Source: 40CM-2-70-7 sp035505915 (GTDB taxonomy: Bacteria; Gemmatimonadota; Gemmatimonadetes; Gemmatimonadales; GWC2-71-9). Taken from it: a DNA stretch of 64,000 nucleotides. How positions within the stretch are numbered: the stretch's first letter is position 1; the number at the start of each line of letters is the position of its first letter. The stretch spans positions 50,462-114,461 of the forward strand of contig DATJQI010000024.1 of NCBI GenBank assembly GCA_035505915.1, written 5' to 3'. The notes under the pieces are model-generated. The model was given only the letters and a program-made list of their open reading frames with translations. It searched no databases and had not been told where the DNA came from. The position numbers and the translations under genes are program-made. This document shows, one piece after another, positions 24,405 through 33,530 of this stretch.

Positions 24405-25036
24405 TGCCTGAAGTCGCCACCATCATGGACACGTTGAAGAGTGCGACGGCCGAGCAGCACCAGGCGGCCGAGCGCCGCCGCCTGCAGCGCGACCTGGTGG
24501 CGGGCCGGATCTCGACCCGCGTGTACACGGACTGGCTGGGACAGATGCTGTTGTTGCACGGTGCGGTCTGGGATGGCGTGACTGGAAGGCGGCAGGACAC
24601 CCCGGAGCTGCGGGAGGTGGTGCGGGACGAGGGGCGGCACGTCGCGAACCTCCGCGCCGACCTCGCGGCCCTCGGAGCCGACCCCGACGCCGTGACCCCG
24701 CTCCCCGCTACGGCCCGGGCTCGCGAGGCCATTGCGAGCGCCGCGGCCGCGGACCCGCTCACCCTCCTCGGATACAATTACGTGCTCGAGGGCAGCATGA
24801 ACGGGAACCGCTTCATCGCGCGGGCGCTCGGCCGGACCCTTCCCGCGCCCGCCACGGCGTATCTGGACCCTTATGGTGAAGAGCAGCGCACGGTCTGGGC
24901 CGGCTACCGGGAGCGGATGAATGCCCAGACCATCGAGGCAGCCACGGCGGACCGCGTGATCGCGGCGGCGCGCGCGATGTTCGCGTTCATCACGGCGCTG
25001 AGCGACGAGGTCCTCGGGGAGCCGGTCGGCACGTGA
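24404..25036 (+). CDS. Heme oxygenase-like protein (biliverdin-producing)
   Basis: 210 residues from the ATG at 24404. The proximal heme ligand is probably His19 in ATAEQHQAAE, which matches the heme oxygenase pattern ATxxxHxxAE. The distal helix region is represented by YNYVLEGSMNGNRF. Heme oxygenase opens the heme ring to biliverdin and frees iron. The small membrane ORF and the Fur-like box upstream support an iron-scavenging role, although a bacteriophytochrome chromophore role is also possible. Confidence 0.82.
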   Translation: MPEVATIMDTLKSATAEQHQAAERRRLQRDLVAGRISTRVYTDWLGQMLLLHGAVWDGVTGRRQDTPELREVVRDEGRHVANLRADLAALGADPDAVTPLPATARAREAIASAAAADPLTLLGYNYVLEGSMNGNRFIARALGRTLPAPATAYLDPYGEEQRTVWAGYRERMNAQTIEAATADRVIAAARAMFAFITALSDEVLGEPVGT

Positions 25037-25107
25037 CGCGCGGGCGCCGCGACAACGTCCGGGCCCGGTCCGGCGTATGTTCGCGGACTCTCACGCTGGA
25101 GTGAAGT

Positions 25108-25731
25108 GTGCGACGGTTGCGTTCGGCCGGCCTGCTGGCGCTGGCATCGATCCTGGTCGCGGGTGCGCGCCGCCCGGGCCCCCTGCGGTTCACTCTCGCG
25201 GCCGACGCCAACGAAGTCCGGTACAAGGTCCGGGAGCAGCTGGCAAACCTGAGCTTCCCCACGGACGCCATCGGCGCCACGAGCGCCATCACGGGATCGC
25301 TGGTGTTCACGCCGACCGGAACGGTGGACACGGCCGCGTCGAAGTTCACGGTGGATCTGCGCACCTTGAAGAGCGACCGGGACCGCCGCGATCACTATAT
25401 CCAGGCCCGGACGCTGGTGACCGACTCGTTTCCCGACGCCGTCCTGGTGCCCACCGCCGTCAAAGGCCTCCCGTGGCCGTTGCCCACGGCGGGATCGACC
25501 GCGTTCGAGCTGGACGGGCGCTTCACCGCCCACGGCGTGACCCGGCCTACGGTCTGGACCGTCACGATGGACGCGAAGGACGGCGGCTACTCGGGCCTCG
25601 CGAGCACGGCGTTCACATTCGCCGACTTCGGGATGACCCAGCCCCGGGTGATGATCCTGCTGAGCGTGGTTGACACGATCAGGCTGGAGTACTCGTTTCA
25701 CCTGGTTCCCGACACTATACGCGGGCGCTGA
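25108..25731 (+). CDS. YceI-like exported protein
   Basis: 207 residues. Residues 1-20 form a signal peptide. The mature part shows the YceI lipocalin-like pattern: TLKSDRDRRDHYIQARTL, then the segment from FELDGRFTAHGVTRP to the DFGM turn. The family binds isoprenoid or other hydrophobic molecules in the periplasm. The start is a GTG at 25108 with GGAG six bases upstream. Its 3' end overlaps the convergent methyltransferase gene by 17 bases. Confidence 0.85.
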   Translation: MRRLRSAGLLALASILVAGARRPGPLRFTLAADANEVRYKVREQLANLSFPTDAIGATSAITGSLVFTPTGTVDTAASKFTVDLRTLKSDRDRRDHYIQARTLVTDSFPDAVLVPTAVKGLPWPLPTAGSTAFELDGRFTAHGVTRPTVWTVTMDAKDGGYSGLASTAFTFADFGMTQPRVMILLSVVDTIRLEYSFHLVPDTIRGR

Positions 25732-26578
25732 GGATCCGCCCCCGCCGCGGCGGCTCGAGCCCGTCGTCTCTGCGGCCGAGGTAGCGCGCCGTCTGCTCCG
25801 GGCTGAGGAACTCCACGGTCCGGAACCCCGCGTCCGACAGCTCGCCGGTGAGCTCCCGGGCCGAGAACCGCGTGAGCCAGGGCTCGCCGAGCTCCTTCGC
25901 GCGGGCGGCGAGCGAGGTCGGATCGTCGTCGGCGCTTTCGCTTCCCGAGTAGGTCAGTACGAGCTCGGAGCCCGCCGGACAGGTCCCCGCCAGGCGGAAG
26001 AAGTCCCGCACCGCCTCGCGCGTCAGGTAGACCAGCACGCCCAGACAGGAGAAGAACACGGGCCGTCCGAAGTCGAGCCCCGCGGCCGCGAGGGTCTCCC
26101 GGAGCGGGAGGCGCTCGAGGTCCAGCTCGACGTAGGTCAGGTTGCCGGGAATGGGGATGGCGGCGCGGGCCAGGAGGTCCCGCTTCGCGGCCTGGCTCGC
26201 CGGCTGGTCCACTTCGAAGATCCGGAGCGCGCGGGCCCAGCCGGGCTGGCGGTAGGCGAACGTGTCGAATCCGGCGCCGACGATCACGCATTGCCGGACG
26301 CCGGACCGCACCGCATCCGCCAGACGATCCTCCGCGTAGCGCGACCGAAGGACGACATGACACCGCAACGCGGCGAGGCGGGGCTCCCGCAGGCGTCCGG
26401 GGTGGGCGGTGATCCGCGCCACTCCCTCGGGTCCGATCAGGCGGACCGCAACGGGGTCGTCGAGTATCCGGGGTTGGCCGTCGAGGAGCTGGTGGGCGGC
26501 CCGGAGGGAGGCGACGCCCAGGGCGGTGCGGGACGCCTCAGCCGTCGGAGGCTCCGACGTCGCCGCCACCCAATTCAT
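25715..26578 (-). CDS. Class I SAM-dependent methyltransferase (LCMT/TIGR00027-like)
   Basis: 287 residues from the ATG at 26578. The SAM motif is VIVGAGFDTFAYR, followed by FEVDQPASQAAKR and FFSCLGVLVYL, the pattern of the leucine carboxyl methyltransferase-like family found in many actinobacteria and soil bacteria. Its substrate is unknown. The ATG overlaps the VOC gene by 41 bases; an alternative GTG lies at 26569. Confidence 0.85.
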   Translation of the reverse strand: MNWVAATSEPPTAEASRTALGVASLRAAHQLLDGQPRILDDPVAVRLIGPEGVARITAHPGRLREPRLAALRCHVVLRSRYAEDRLADAVRSGVRQCVIVGAGFDTFAYRQPGWARALRIFEVDQPASQAAKRDLLARAAIPIPGNLTYVELDLERLPLRETLAAAGLDFGRPVFFSCLGVLVYLTREAVRDFFRLAGTCPAGSELVLTYSGSESADDDPTSLAARAKELGEPWLTRFSARELTGELSDAGFRTVEFLSPEQTARYLGRRDDGLEPPRRGRILSARV

Positions 26579-26948
26579 CCAGGTGCTCGCCGAAGCAGAC
26601 CTTGTTGCCGTTGAGGTCGCGGATCGTGAACTCCCGCATTCCCCAGGCGCGATCACCGGGCCCCTGGATCACTTCCACCCCGCGGGAGCGGTACTCCGCA
26701 CAGAGCGCGTCCACGTCGGTGAGGAATACGTAGGCCCAGGCCGCCGCCGCCGGCTGGTCGTCCGGAGCCAGGACGAACTGGAGTCCCGCACGGTTGCGGA
26801 CCACCGTGCCGTGCGTGGGTGGCGAGCCCCACATGCTGGTGTCCCGGAAGCCCAGAACGTCCCGGTAATAGGCGATCGTGGCCGCCACGTCGCGGACGGG
26901 CAGCACGGGTTGGGCGCCCAGCATGGTGAAATCGCCGAAGTCCTTCAC
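26538..26948 (-). CDS. VOC/glyoxalase superfamily protein
   Basis: 136 residues with two beta-alpha-beta-beta-beta units of the vicinal oxygen chelate fold (PVLPVRDVAATIAYYRDVLG; MREFTIRDLNGNKVCFGE). The C-terminal Glu in CFGEH is a usual metal ligand position. Members include glyoxalases, dioxygenases and bleomycin-binding proteins; the substrate is not predictable. The GTG start is 1 base downstream of the hydrolase gene's stop. Confidence 0.85.
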   Translation of the reverse strand: MKDFGDFTMLGAQPVLPVRDVAATIAYYRDVLGFRDTSMWGSPPTHGTVVRNRAGLQFVLAPDDQPAAAAWAYVFLTDVDALCAEYRSRGVEVIQGPGDRAWGMREFTIRDLNGNKVCFGEHLDELGGGDVGASDG

Positions 26949-26949
26949 C

Positions 26950-27921
26950 TCAACGCGCTCCCGCCGCGCGCGCGGAGTCCACGGACGCGAGGAACGCTCG
27001 CACCACGCGGACGTTCTCCGCGGTCGCGTCCCACGTGGTGATGTGTCCGGAGCCCGGAAGGACCACGACCTGCGCGCCGGGCGTGAGGGACGCGAACCGC
27101 CGGATGGTCTCCGGGTTCGCCTCGTCGAATTCCCCTACCGTGTAGAGCACCGGCACCTTGATGCTCCCCAGGAATCCCGTCACGTCGTACGGCTTGAGAG
27201 TCCCGGTGATCGTGAACTCGCTCGGCCCCTGCATGTAGTTGTAGATCCCTTGGTTGACCGTCTTCAGCGTGCTGTCCAGATCGGCCGCGACGGGGTGGCG
27301 CCACACATAGCGGCTGTAGAAGTCGGCGATCGCCGCCTGGTAATCCGCCGAGTCGAACTGGTGGGCCGCCTCGCGCACCCGGATGGCGCGCTGCTCCGAG
27401 TCCGGGAGCGTCTTCACCAGGTCGCGGGCGTGCCGCTCCCACGCGGGAATGTCGAGGGCCGCGCTTCCCAGGGTGAGGCTGACCACGTGCTCGGGGTGAG
27501 CCCGGTAATACTCGACCGCCAGGATGGTGCCCCAGGAGTGGCCGAGGAGGTGAACCTTGTCGAACCCCAGATGGGCGCGGAGGGAATCAAGCTCGCGCAC
27601 GAAATGGGGGATCGTGAACATCGTGGTGTCGGTGACCGGGTCGGATTTGCCGCCCCCCAGCTGGTCGTACCGGACCACGACACGGTCGGTCGCCAGCGAT
27701 TCCATCGGCTTCAGATAAAAGCTCGAGAACCCGGGGCCGCCGTGGAGGAGGATGACCGGCGTGCCACCGCCTGTTCCGGACACCTTGTACCAGATCTTCC
27801 CGCCCGGAACCGCGAGGAAGGCTTCACCGGCCGGCAGGCCGCGTGTCGTCGCGGCGGGGGGTGAAGACTTCCCGCACGCGAGCACGAGCAGTCCCACCGG
27901 AACGATCCAGGTCGCTTTCAT
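26950..27921 (-). CDS. Proline iminopeptidase-type alpha/beta hydrolase, lipoprotein
   Basis: 323 residues. The start MKATWIVPVGLLVLACG is a lipoprotein signal. The alpha/beta hydrolase core has the oxyanion loop HGGPG and the nucleophile elbow GHSWGT, both typical of proline iminopeptidase (S33), with the acid in VGEFDEA and His in GSGHITTW. It would remove N-terminal proline or similar residues from peptides outside the cytoplasm, consistent with the hydroxyproline pathway and many exported peptidases here. Confidence 0.87.
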   Translation of the reverse strand: MKATWIVPVGLLVLACGKSSPPAATTRGLPAGEAFLAVPGGKIWYKVSGTGGGTPVILLHGGPGFSSFYLKPMESLATDRVVVRYDQLGGGKSDPVTDTTMFTIPHFVRELDSLRAHLGFDKVHLLGHSWGTILAVEYYRAHPEHVVSLTLGSAALDIPAWERHARDLVKTLPDSEQRAIRVREAAHQFDSADYQAAIADFYSRYVWRHPVAADLDSTLKTVNQGIYNYMQGPSEFTITGTLKPYDVTGFLGSIKVPVLYTVGEFDEANPETIRRFASLTPGAQVVVLPGSGHITTWDATAENVRVVRAFLASVDSARAAGAR

Positions 27922-27947
27922 CCGCGTGATGATAGTCCTTCCCGGCT

Positions 27948-28514
27948 TCACCGCAACTTCCGGTCGATGGCGGACACGGTGGCGGTCACGGCCAGGCCGA
28001 GGGGCACGAAGAAGACCGCCAGTCCGACATAGGCCGGCCATTGTCCCGGCCACTGGTCGCGCAGGTACCAGGCCGCCGGAGCGGAGAGGGCCGCGAACAC
28101 CCACAGGTGGGCCAGACGATAGGAGTGCCGGTCCTCGTCCAGCCAGGCACCGGCTCCCACGAACCCTCCGATGACCAGCGCGACGACGGCGGCCGTGGCG
28201 AGATGCACGCGCATCGGGTGGTGGCGCCTGGTCACGAGCTCCGCGACCAGCACGATGGGGAAGAGGCCGAGGGTCGAGACCAGGAAGGCCCCGCCGAGCC
28301 AGCGGGCGAGCGGCATCGAGAGCGCGACCAGGAACCCGCCCGCGCCCCCCGCCGAGAGGCATATCAACGTGAAGGCCGTCGGTGGGATCCCTCGGGGCTG
28401 GGCGATGGCGGCGGAGATGCCGATCGCGTCGCCGGCGCGACCCGCCGCGAGAAAGCCGACGGCGGCGCCGACGAGGGGCAGGACCCAGTACCGGAGCCCT
28501 CTCGGCCGCTGCAC
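27948..28514 (-). CDS. Membrane protein of unknown function
   Basis: 188 residues from the GTG at 28514 with about five hydrophobic helices (LPLVGAAVGFLAAG, AGGAGGFLVALSM, LVSTLGLFPIVLVAELV, AAVVALVIGGFVGAG and AYVGLAVFFVPLGLAV). No family motif was recognised. The GTG shares one base with the stop of the ATP-grasp gene, so the two are probably co-translated. Confidence 0.65.
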   Translation of the reverse strand: MQRPRGLRYWVLPLVGAAVGFLAAGRAGDAIGISAAIAQPRGIPPTAFTLICLSAGGAGGFLVALSMPLARWLGGAFLVSTLGLFPIVLVAELVTRRHHPMRVHLATAAVVALVIGGFVGAGAWLDEDRHSYRLAHLWVFAALSAPAAWYLRDQWPGQWPAYVGLAVFFVPLGLAVTATVSAIDRKLR

Positions 28515-29377
28515 TACCGCCCGCCCGCCAGAATCAGGTCCGCCAGCCGCTCCGCGGCCCGGGGCCCCTCCGTGAAGTAGAGCGTGGGTTCGATGAGCTC
28601 GACTTCCATCACCCGGAAGCGCCCATCGATCAGGCACCCGTCGACGCGCGCGTACGAGGGAGCGCCGGGGACTCGCGCGAGCACCGCCTGGGCCGCCCGC
28701 ACCACCTCGGCGTCGGCGTCCCGGGCCTGCTGGGTTCCGCCGTGCTCCTCCTGAACCCGGAAGTCGCCGGGCGCCGGGAGCTTCAGCACCGAATGGCTGA
28801 ACTCGCCGCCGATGAAGACCAGCGACCATTCGCCCGCCGTGGCGACCTCCGCGATGAAGGGCTGGATCATCGCCGGTCCCCGCGCCGCCATCGCGCGAAA
28901 GCGGTCCTCCCACTCGGCGGCTCGGCCGGCGGGAACGCGCCACGTTTCCGTGGCGGAGGCGGAGATCGCCGGCTTGATCACCACGTCGCCCCAGCCCTCT
29001 TCCGCCAGCACCGCGGCCAGCGTGGGCGTTCCGGAACCCGCGTCGCTCCACCGCGTGTGCACCACGCCGACCCCGGCGCGCTCCAGGTCGCGCAGGTAGC
29101 GCTTGTCCGAATTCCAGCGCAGGATGGAGGCGGCGTTGTGCAGCGGCACGCCGGCCGTTTCCACGCGGTCGATCCACCCGAGGAACTCGGCGTGGCGGAG
29201 GTGGTAATCCCAGCAGGACCGTACCACCACCGTGTCGAACGCGGACCAGTCGACCTTCGCGTCCCAGCGCACCGGCCGCGCGTCGGCGCCGCGGCGGACC
29301 AGCGCCCGGGCGAGGATCTGATCGTCGGGCGGCAGCTCCGGGGCGGCCGCGTACGTCGCGAGGGCGATCGTCGGCAT
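28514..29377 (-). CDS. ATP-grasp domain protein (RimK-like)
   Basis: 287 residues. The order of elements fits the ATP-grasp fold: an N-terminal preATP domain (VRSCWDYH), VVIKPAISASATETW as the phosphate-binding region, IQPFIAEV, and metal-binding EVELIEPTLYF near the C-terminus. Members ligate a carboxylate to an amine or thiol. The ATG at 29377 gives a normal family N-terminus. It is divergent from the pirin gene. Confidence 0.85.
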   Translation of the reverse strand: MPTIALATYAAAPELPPDDQILARALVRRGADARPVRWDAKVDWSAFDTVVVRSCWDYHLRHAEFLGWIDRVETAGVPLHNAASILRWNSDKRYLRDLERAGVGVVHTRWSDAGSGTPTLAAVLAEEGWGDVVIKPAISASATETWRVPAGRAAEWEDRFRAMAARGPAMIQPFIAEVATAGEWSLVFIGGEFSHSVLKLPAPGDFRVQEEHGGTQQARDADAEVVRAAQAVLARVPGAPSYARVDGCLIDGRFRVMEVELIEPTLYFTEGPRAAERLADLILAGGR

Positions 29378-29466
29378 CACGGAAATGTAGCGGTGGCGGG
29401 GAACTTTCCCGATGCTCCGCGCGTTATCGTCGGATCGCGGTTTCGGTTCCATCATTCGGAGGATCA

Positions 29467-30372
29467 GTGTCTCTCAGACCGGTTGAACGGATCGTCGAAT
29501 CCCAGCCCACCATGGAGGGCGCCGGCGTGAAGCTCCGGCGGGCTTTCGGGTTCGGCGACACGCGGGAATTCGACCCCTTCCTGCTGTTCGACGATTTTCG
29601 CAACGACCGCCCCGCGGACTATCTGGCCGGGTTCCCCTGGCATCCGCATCGGGGCATTGAAACCATCACCTACGTACTGAAGGGCACCGTCGACCACGGC
29701 GACTCCCTCGGCAACCGCGGCTCCCTCGGCGCGGGGGACGTGCAGTGGATGACCGCGGGCAGCGGCATCCTCCATCAGGAGATGCCCAAGGGCGACCCGC
29801 AGGGACTGATGCACGGCTTCCAGCTGTGGGCCAATCTGCCCAAGCGGCTCAAGATGACCGACCCGCGCTACCAGGACGTGCTCGCCAAGGACATCCCGGA
29901 GGTCACGGACGACGACGGCACCGTAGTGCGGGTGGTCGTCGGTGACTTCTGGGGCAAGAAGGGTCCGGTGGAAGGCGTGGCCGCGGACCCACGGTACCTG
30001 GACATCCGGGTGCCGCCCGGGAAAAGAAAGACGATTCCGGTGGAAGCGGCCCGGCACGCGTTCGCCTACGTCTTCGACGGCTCCGGGACGTTCCGGGACG
30101 CGTCGGAGCCGCGCGCGGTGCTCACCGAGAAGGTGGGGTCCGAGGCCGCGGCGACGTTCGAGAAGACGGGCAACCGCTCCCTGGTCCTGTTCGGGGGCGG
30201 CGACGAAGTCACGGTGCAGGCGGGAGAGCAGGGGATCCGCTTCCTGCTGGTCTCGGGCCGGCCCCTCGAGGAGCCGGTGGCGTGGTACGGTCCCATCGTG
30301 ATGAACACCACCGAAGAGCTCCGGCAGGCCTACGCCGAGCTGCAGGACGGGAGTTTCATCAAGAGCCGGTGA
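29467..30372 (+). CDS. Pirin family protein
   Basis: 301 residues, a bicupin. The metal site is formed by HPHRGIET and a later HQE pair in GSGILHQEMPKG, as in pirins that bind iron and have quercetinase or redox-sensor activity. The start is the GTG at 29467 with GGAGG four bases upstream. Confidence 0.92.
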   Translation: MSLRPVERIVESQPTMEGAGVKLRRAFGFGDTREFDPFLLFDDFRNDRPADYLAGFPWHPHRGIETITYVLKGTVDHGDSLGNRGSLGAGDVQWMTAGSGILHQEMPKGDPQGLMHGFQLWANLPKRLKMTDPRYQDVLAKDIPEVTDDDGTVVRVVVGDFWGKKGPVEGVAADPRYLDIRVPPGKRKTIPVEAARHAFAYVFDGSGTFRDASEPRAVLTEKVGSEAAATFEKTGNRSLVLFGGGDEVTVQAGEQGIRFLLVSGRPLEEPVAWYGPIVMNTTEELRQAYAELQDGSFIKSR

Positions 30373-30387
30373 CGGCCCGCCGAAGCC

Positions 30388-30936
30388 TCAGATGAACGGG
30401 ATGAGCATCGGCACCCGCCCGGCGTAGGCCGCGTACGCGTCGCCCAGCTCGCGGCGAAGAAAGCGCTCTTCCAGCCGGGCCTTCACGTACCAGCCGCACG
30501 TCATCACGACCACGCCGGCGCAGGCGGGCGGTGTGCCCTTGAGGGCCGCGGTGGCGACGGTCGCGAGTATGATGCCGGTGTAGATGGGATGGCGAACCAG
30601 CGCGTAGGGGCCGCTGTCGATCACCCGGTGGTCGGCCTTGCGGGAGACCGACCGCGCCCAGAGCCGACCGAGGTGCAGACGCGCCCACCACGCGAACAAG
30701 AACCCCCCACCCGCGAGGGCGACGGTTCCCCACTCGGCGGCGGGCGGGAGTCTCCAGAGCCGCCCCCGGGTGTAGACGGCGAACAGCAGCACCCCGCCGC
30801 CGATGGTGAGGAGATTGTAGGAGAGCTGCGGGCCGGCACCGGGGCCCTTCACGGCGCGATCACTCCAGAACGCCGCTCCCCACCAGGTGACGAGCCACAC
30901 CACCCAGAGGTCCAGCATCGCGCCGTAGGGCGTCAC
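30388..30936 (-). CDS. Isoprenylcysteine methyltransferase-like membrane protein
   Basis: 182 residues with four to five membrane helices. The C-terminal signature VIDSGPYALVRHPIYTGI, followed by a conserved ARLEERFLRRELGDAYAAYAGRV tail split across the last helix, belongs to the ICMT/PEMT-like methyltransferase family. The substrate is unknown. The GTG at 30936 overlaps the stop of the metal transporter (GTGA). Confidence 0.85.
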   Translation of the reverse strand: MTPYGAMLDLWVVWLVTWWGAAFWSDRAVKGPGAGPQLSYNLLTIGGGVLLFAVYTRGRLWRLPPAAEWGTVALAGGGFLFAWWARLHLGRLWARSVSRKADHRVIDSGPYALVRHPIYTGIILATVATAALKGTPPACAGVVVMTCGWYVKARLEERFLRRELGDAYAAYAGRVPMLIPFI

Positions 30937-32009
30937 GGCACGGGTTCGACCGGAGCCGCCACCGGCTCGAGCTTGTCGTAGCCCTTGAGACGATAGATTC
31001 CCGCCGAGCCCAGCCAGCTCAGAATGAAGACCCCGATGATCAGGTACCCGATGGACCCGAAGTCGCTGTTCAAAGACCCGATGAGACGCCAGAATCCGCC
31101 CGAGAGCCCGAACTTCTGGCCGACGAGGCCCAGCGCTTCGATCCCCCCCACCAGCAGCGCCACGACGACCGACACGAACGTGATGGTCAAGTTGTAGTAG
31201 AGCTTCCGGATCGGCGTGGTGAACGCCCAGCCGTAGGCGCCCAGCATCAGCACCGAATCCGTGGTGTCCACGAGCGACATCCCGGCCGTGAACAGGGCCG
31301 GGAAGACCAGAATGGTCCAGATCGGCATTCCGCGCGCCGCTTCCGCGGCCGAGATGCCGAGGAGGCCGATCTCCGTCGCCGTGTCGAAGCCGAGGCCGAA
31401 GAGCAGTCCGAGCGGGTACATGTGCCAGCTCCGCCGGATCATCGCGAACATCGGCCGGAACAGACGAGCCAGGAGTCCCCCGCCGGCCAGCAGGACGTTC
31501 AGGTCCTCCTCGGCATAGCGTCCCTCGGTGCGGGCGCGATGAAACGTGCGATACACCGACGCGAGCACCACGATGTTGATCCCGGCGATGATCAGCAGAA
31601 ACCCGGCCGAGGCGATGGTGCCGATCACCCCGCCGAGGGTGTGCCACGCCGCGAGCCGGGTGTTGAGCGCCATCGCGGTGGCGGCGATCGCCACCGACGC
31701 GAGCACCACGACGGTCGAGTGGCCGAGTGAAAAGAAGAACCCGACGCCGACGGGCCGCTTGCCTTCCTGCATCAGCTTCCGCGTGACGTTGTCGATGGCC
31801 GCGATGTGATCGGCGTCGATGGCGTGCCGAAGCCCCAGGCCGTAGGCCAGCAGGGCGGTGCCGAGGAGCAGGGGGAAGTGGCGGAACGCGATCAGGGCCC
31901 AGGCCCAGGCGCCCGCGTTGGCGGCGAGGAGGGCGACGTAGAGCGTGAGGACCCGTCCCCCCACGTCCACGGCCTCGTCGCTGAAGAGATTCCGGAAGCG
32001 CGCGCTCAC
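30933..32009 (-). CDS. Nickel/cobalt transporter, NiCoT family
   Basis: 358 residues with about eight membrane segments. The diagnostic motif HAIDADHIAAIDN in helix II and LGFDTATEIGLL later are the metal-recognition signatures of HoxN/NixA-type permeases. The start is uncertain: GTG 32009 lies just after the GNAT stop, while an ATG at 32081 would overlap that gene. No hydrogenase or urease gene is present nearby. Confidence 0.9.
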   Translation of the reverse strand: MSARFRNLFSDEAVDVGGRVLTLYVALLAANAGAWAWALIAFRHFPLLLGTALLAYGLGLRHAIDADHIAAIDNVTRKLMQEGKRPVGVGFFFSLGHSTVVVLASVAIAATAMALNTRLAAWHTLGGVIGTIASAGFLLIIAGINIVVLASVYRTFHRARTEGRYAEEDLNVLLAGGGLLARLFRPMFAMIRRSWHMYPLGLLFGLGFDTATEIGLLGISAAEAARGMPIWTILVFPALFTAGMSLVDTTDSVLMLGAYGWAFTTPIRKLYYNLTITFVSVVVALLVGGIEALGLVGQKFGLSGGFWRLIGSLNSDFGSIGYLIIGVFILSWLGSAGIYRLKGYDKLEPVAAPVEPVP

Positions 32010-32019
32010 CCGGGGCAAT

Positions 32020-32556
32020 CTAGCGGGCCGCCGCCCAGGCGGGCCGGGTGACCCGAAGGAGAACATGAAGAGATCCTGCATGTTGGATCTCGCGGTCCCG
32101 CGACATTCCCGCCTTCATCAGGACGCGCTGGGAGGCCTGATTCGCGGGGAGCGTGAGCCCCACGATGGAGTCCGCGTTCAGGATCTCGAATCCCATCGCC
32201 ACGCACGTACGGGCGACCTCCGTGGCCAGGCCGCGTCCCCAATAGGGCCGGTAGAACGCGTATCCGGTCTCGATCTCGTCTTGATTTCCGATGGCGAGGT
32301 GCCGGAGCACCGCCCGCCCGATCATCTCGCCCCCGTCCGTCCCGCGGAGGATCCAGAGCCCGTAGCCGTACCGGTCCCAATGGGCCAGGTTCCGCTCGAG
32401 GTATTCGTCGGTCTGAGCGGCGTCGCGGACGCCTCCGAGGTGCTCCATGACCGCGGCGTCCTGGTGCATCCGGGCGATCTCGTCCCGGTGACCGGCCGTG
32501 AGCCGCTCCGCCCGGAGCCGGGGCGTGGCGAAGGTGTCGAGGGTCAGAAGGTCCAC
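32020..32556 (-). CDS. GNAT family N-acetyltransferase (RimJ/RimL-like)
   Basis: 178 residues from the GTG at 32556. The segment begins with TPRLRAERL and has the acetyl-CoA loop YWGRGLATEVA, followed by ANQASQRVLMKAGM, a combination typical of RimJ/RimL-like acetyltransferases. The substrate is unknown. Its start overlaps the end of the exported barrel-like protein gene by 13 bases. Confidence 0.85.
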   Translation of the reverse strand: MDLLTLDTFATPRLRAERLTAGHRDEIARMHQDAAVMEHLGGVRDAAQTDEYLERNLAHWDRYGYGLWILRGTDGGEMIGRAVLRHLAIGNQDEIETGYAFYRPYWGRGLATEVARTCVAMGFEILNADSIVGLTLPANQASQRVLMKAGMSRDREIQHAGSLHVLLRVTRPAWAAAR

Positions 32557-33035
32557 CCGACGGCCAGCCGGCCCGCGACGCCCTTTCGCTTCCCGTCCGG
32601 GTTCCGCGCCCCGGTGGTCTGGAAGAACCCGACCCCCGCTTCGAACGTCAGCCCGCCTTCCGACGCGAACCGGATCCGATCGCCGCCACCCGTCACCATC
32701 CGCAGACCGCCGATCAGCGTGTACACCCCTCCCTGGGGATCCCCGATGTCGGAATCGCGGAAGTACGGGCCGGCGCCGGCGCTGACGAACCACATGACGC
32801 CCTGGCTGCGGTCGTCGCGCGGTCCCAGGGGCCAGGCCAGGCTCAGGGAGCCACCCGCGCCGCCCAGACCCAGCTGCCCCTCGATGTTGAAGGGCCCGTC
32901 GCCAAGGGGAAGCCCCAGGAGGAGGCCGTACTCGTGGGCCAGCTCGAGCCCGCCGATCTCGACCCGCAGGGCGTTCTGAGCCCGGGCCGGAGTGCCCGCG
33001 AGAATGACGAGCAGGATGCCGCGGGCGACTTTCAC
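32544..33035 (-). CDS. Exported protein, possible small outer-membrane beta-barrel
   Basis: 163 residues with a signal peptide cleaved near PARAQ (residue 20). The mature part alternates Gly and aromatic or hydrophobic residues (GGAGGSLSLAWPL, GVMWFVSAGAGPYF, LTFEAGVGFF) and ends in VGWTF with a C-terminal Phe, the usual BAM recognition end of outer-membrane barrels. The family is not recognised. The ATG overlaps the stop of the upstream DinB gene (ATGA). Confidence 0.65.
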   Translation of the reverse strand: MKVARGILLVILAGTPARAQNALRVEIGGLELAHEYGLLLGLPLGDGPFNIEGQLGLGGAGGSLSLAWPLGPRDDRSQGVMWFVSAGAGPYFRDSDIGDPQGGVYTLIGGLRMVTGGGDRIRFASEGGLTFEAGVGFFQTTGARNPDGKRKGVAGRLAVGWTF

Positions 33036-33523
33036 CCGAATCGCTCGTCCGCCGTGGGGCCGTACATCGACGGGACGGGGATGTCGAGCAGGCGGAGGTA
33101 GACCCCCAGCTGCGCGCGGTGGTGCACCACATGATTGAAATGCGTGCGGATCACCTCTCGGCGGGGCAGGGCGGAGAGGACGTGCGAGCCGTGCTTCAGC
33201 GACCAGGTCTCGTCAAAATCCGAGTCTTTGGCCGACGCGAGCGCCGAGCGGGCCGCGGAGACGCCGGCGTCGAAGACGGCGAGGAGGGTGGACGTCTTCT
33301 CGTTGCTGTACCCGGGGAAGCTCGCCAGGTCCAGCTCCGGCTTCTTCAGCATGGTGATCGTCCAGCTGGGCATCCCCGCCACCAGCTGGGCGAGGTGCGC
33401 GAGCGAAAACGACTTCGGGTGAGGCTTCCAGTCACCCTTTTCGCTGGGCACCCGCTCGAGCACGCGGCGCGTGGTCGCCATTTCCTGATCGAACTCCGGG
33501 AGCAACGACTGGCCGATGGTCAT
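33032..33523 (-). CDS. DinB family protein
   Basis: 163 residues, four-helix bundle. The metal-binding positions are in SLAHLAQLV and in THFNHVVHHRAQLGVYLR, the classical DinB C-terminal pattern. The substrate is unknown. It starts a run of small minus-strand genes with a 4-base overlap to the next one. Confidence 0.87.
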   Translation of the reverse strand: MTIGQSLLPEFDQEMATTRRVLERVPSEKGDWKPHPKSFSLAHLAQLVAGMPSWTITMLKKPELDLASFPGYSNEKTSTLLAVFDAGVSAARSALASAKDSDFDETWSLKHGSHVLSALPRREVIRTHFNHVVHHRAQLGVYLRLLDIPVPSMYGPTADERFG

Positions 33524-33530
33524 CTGGCAT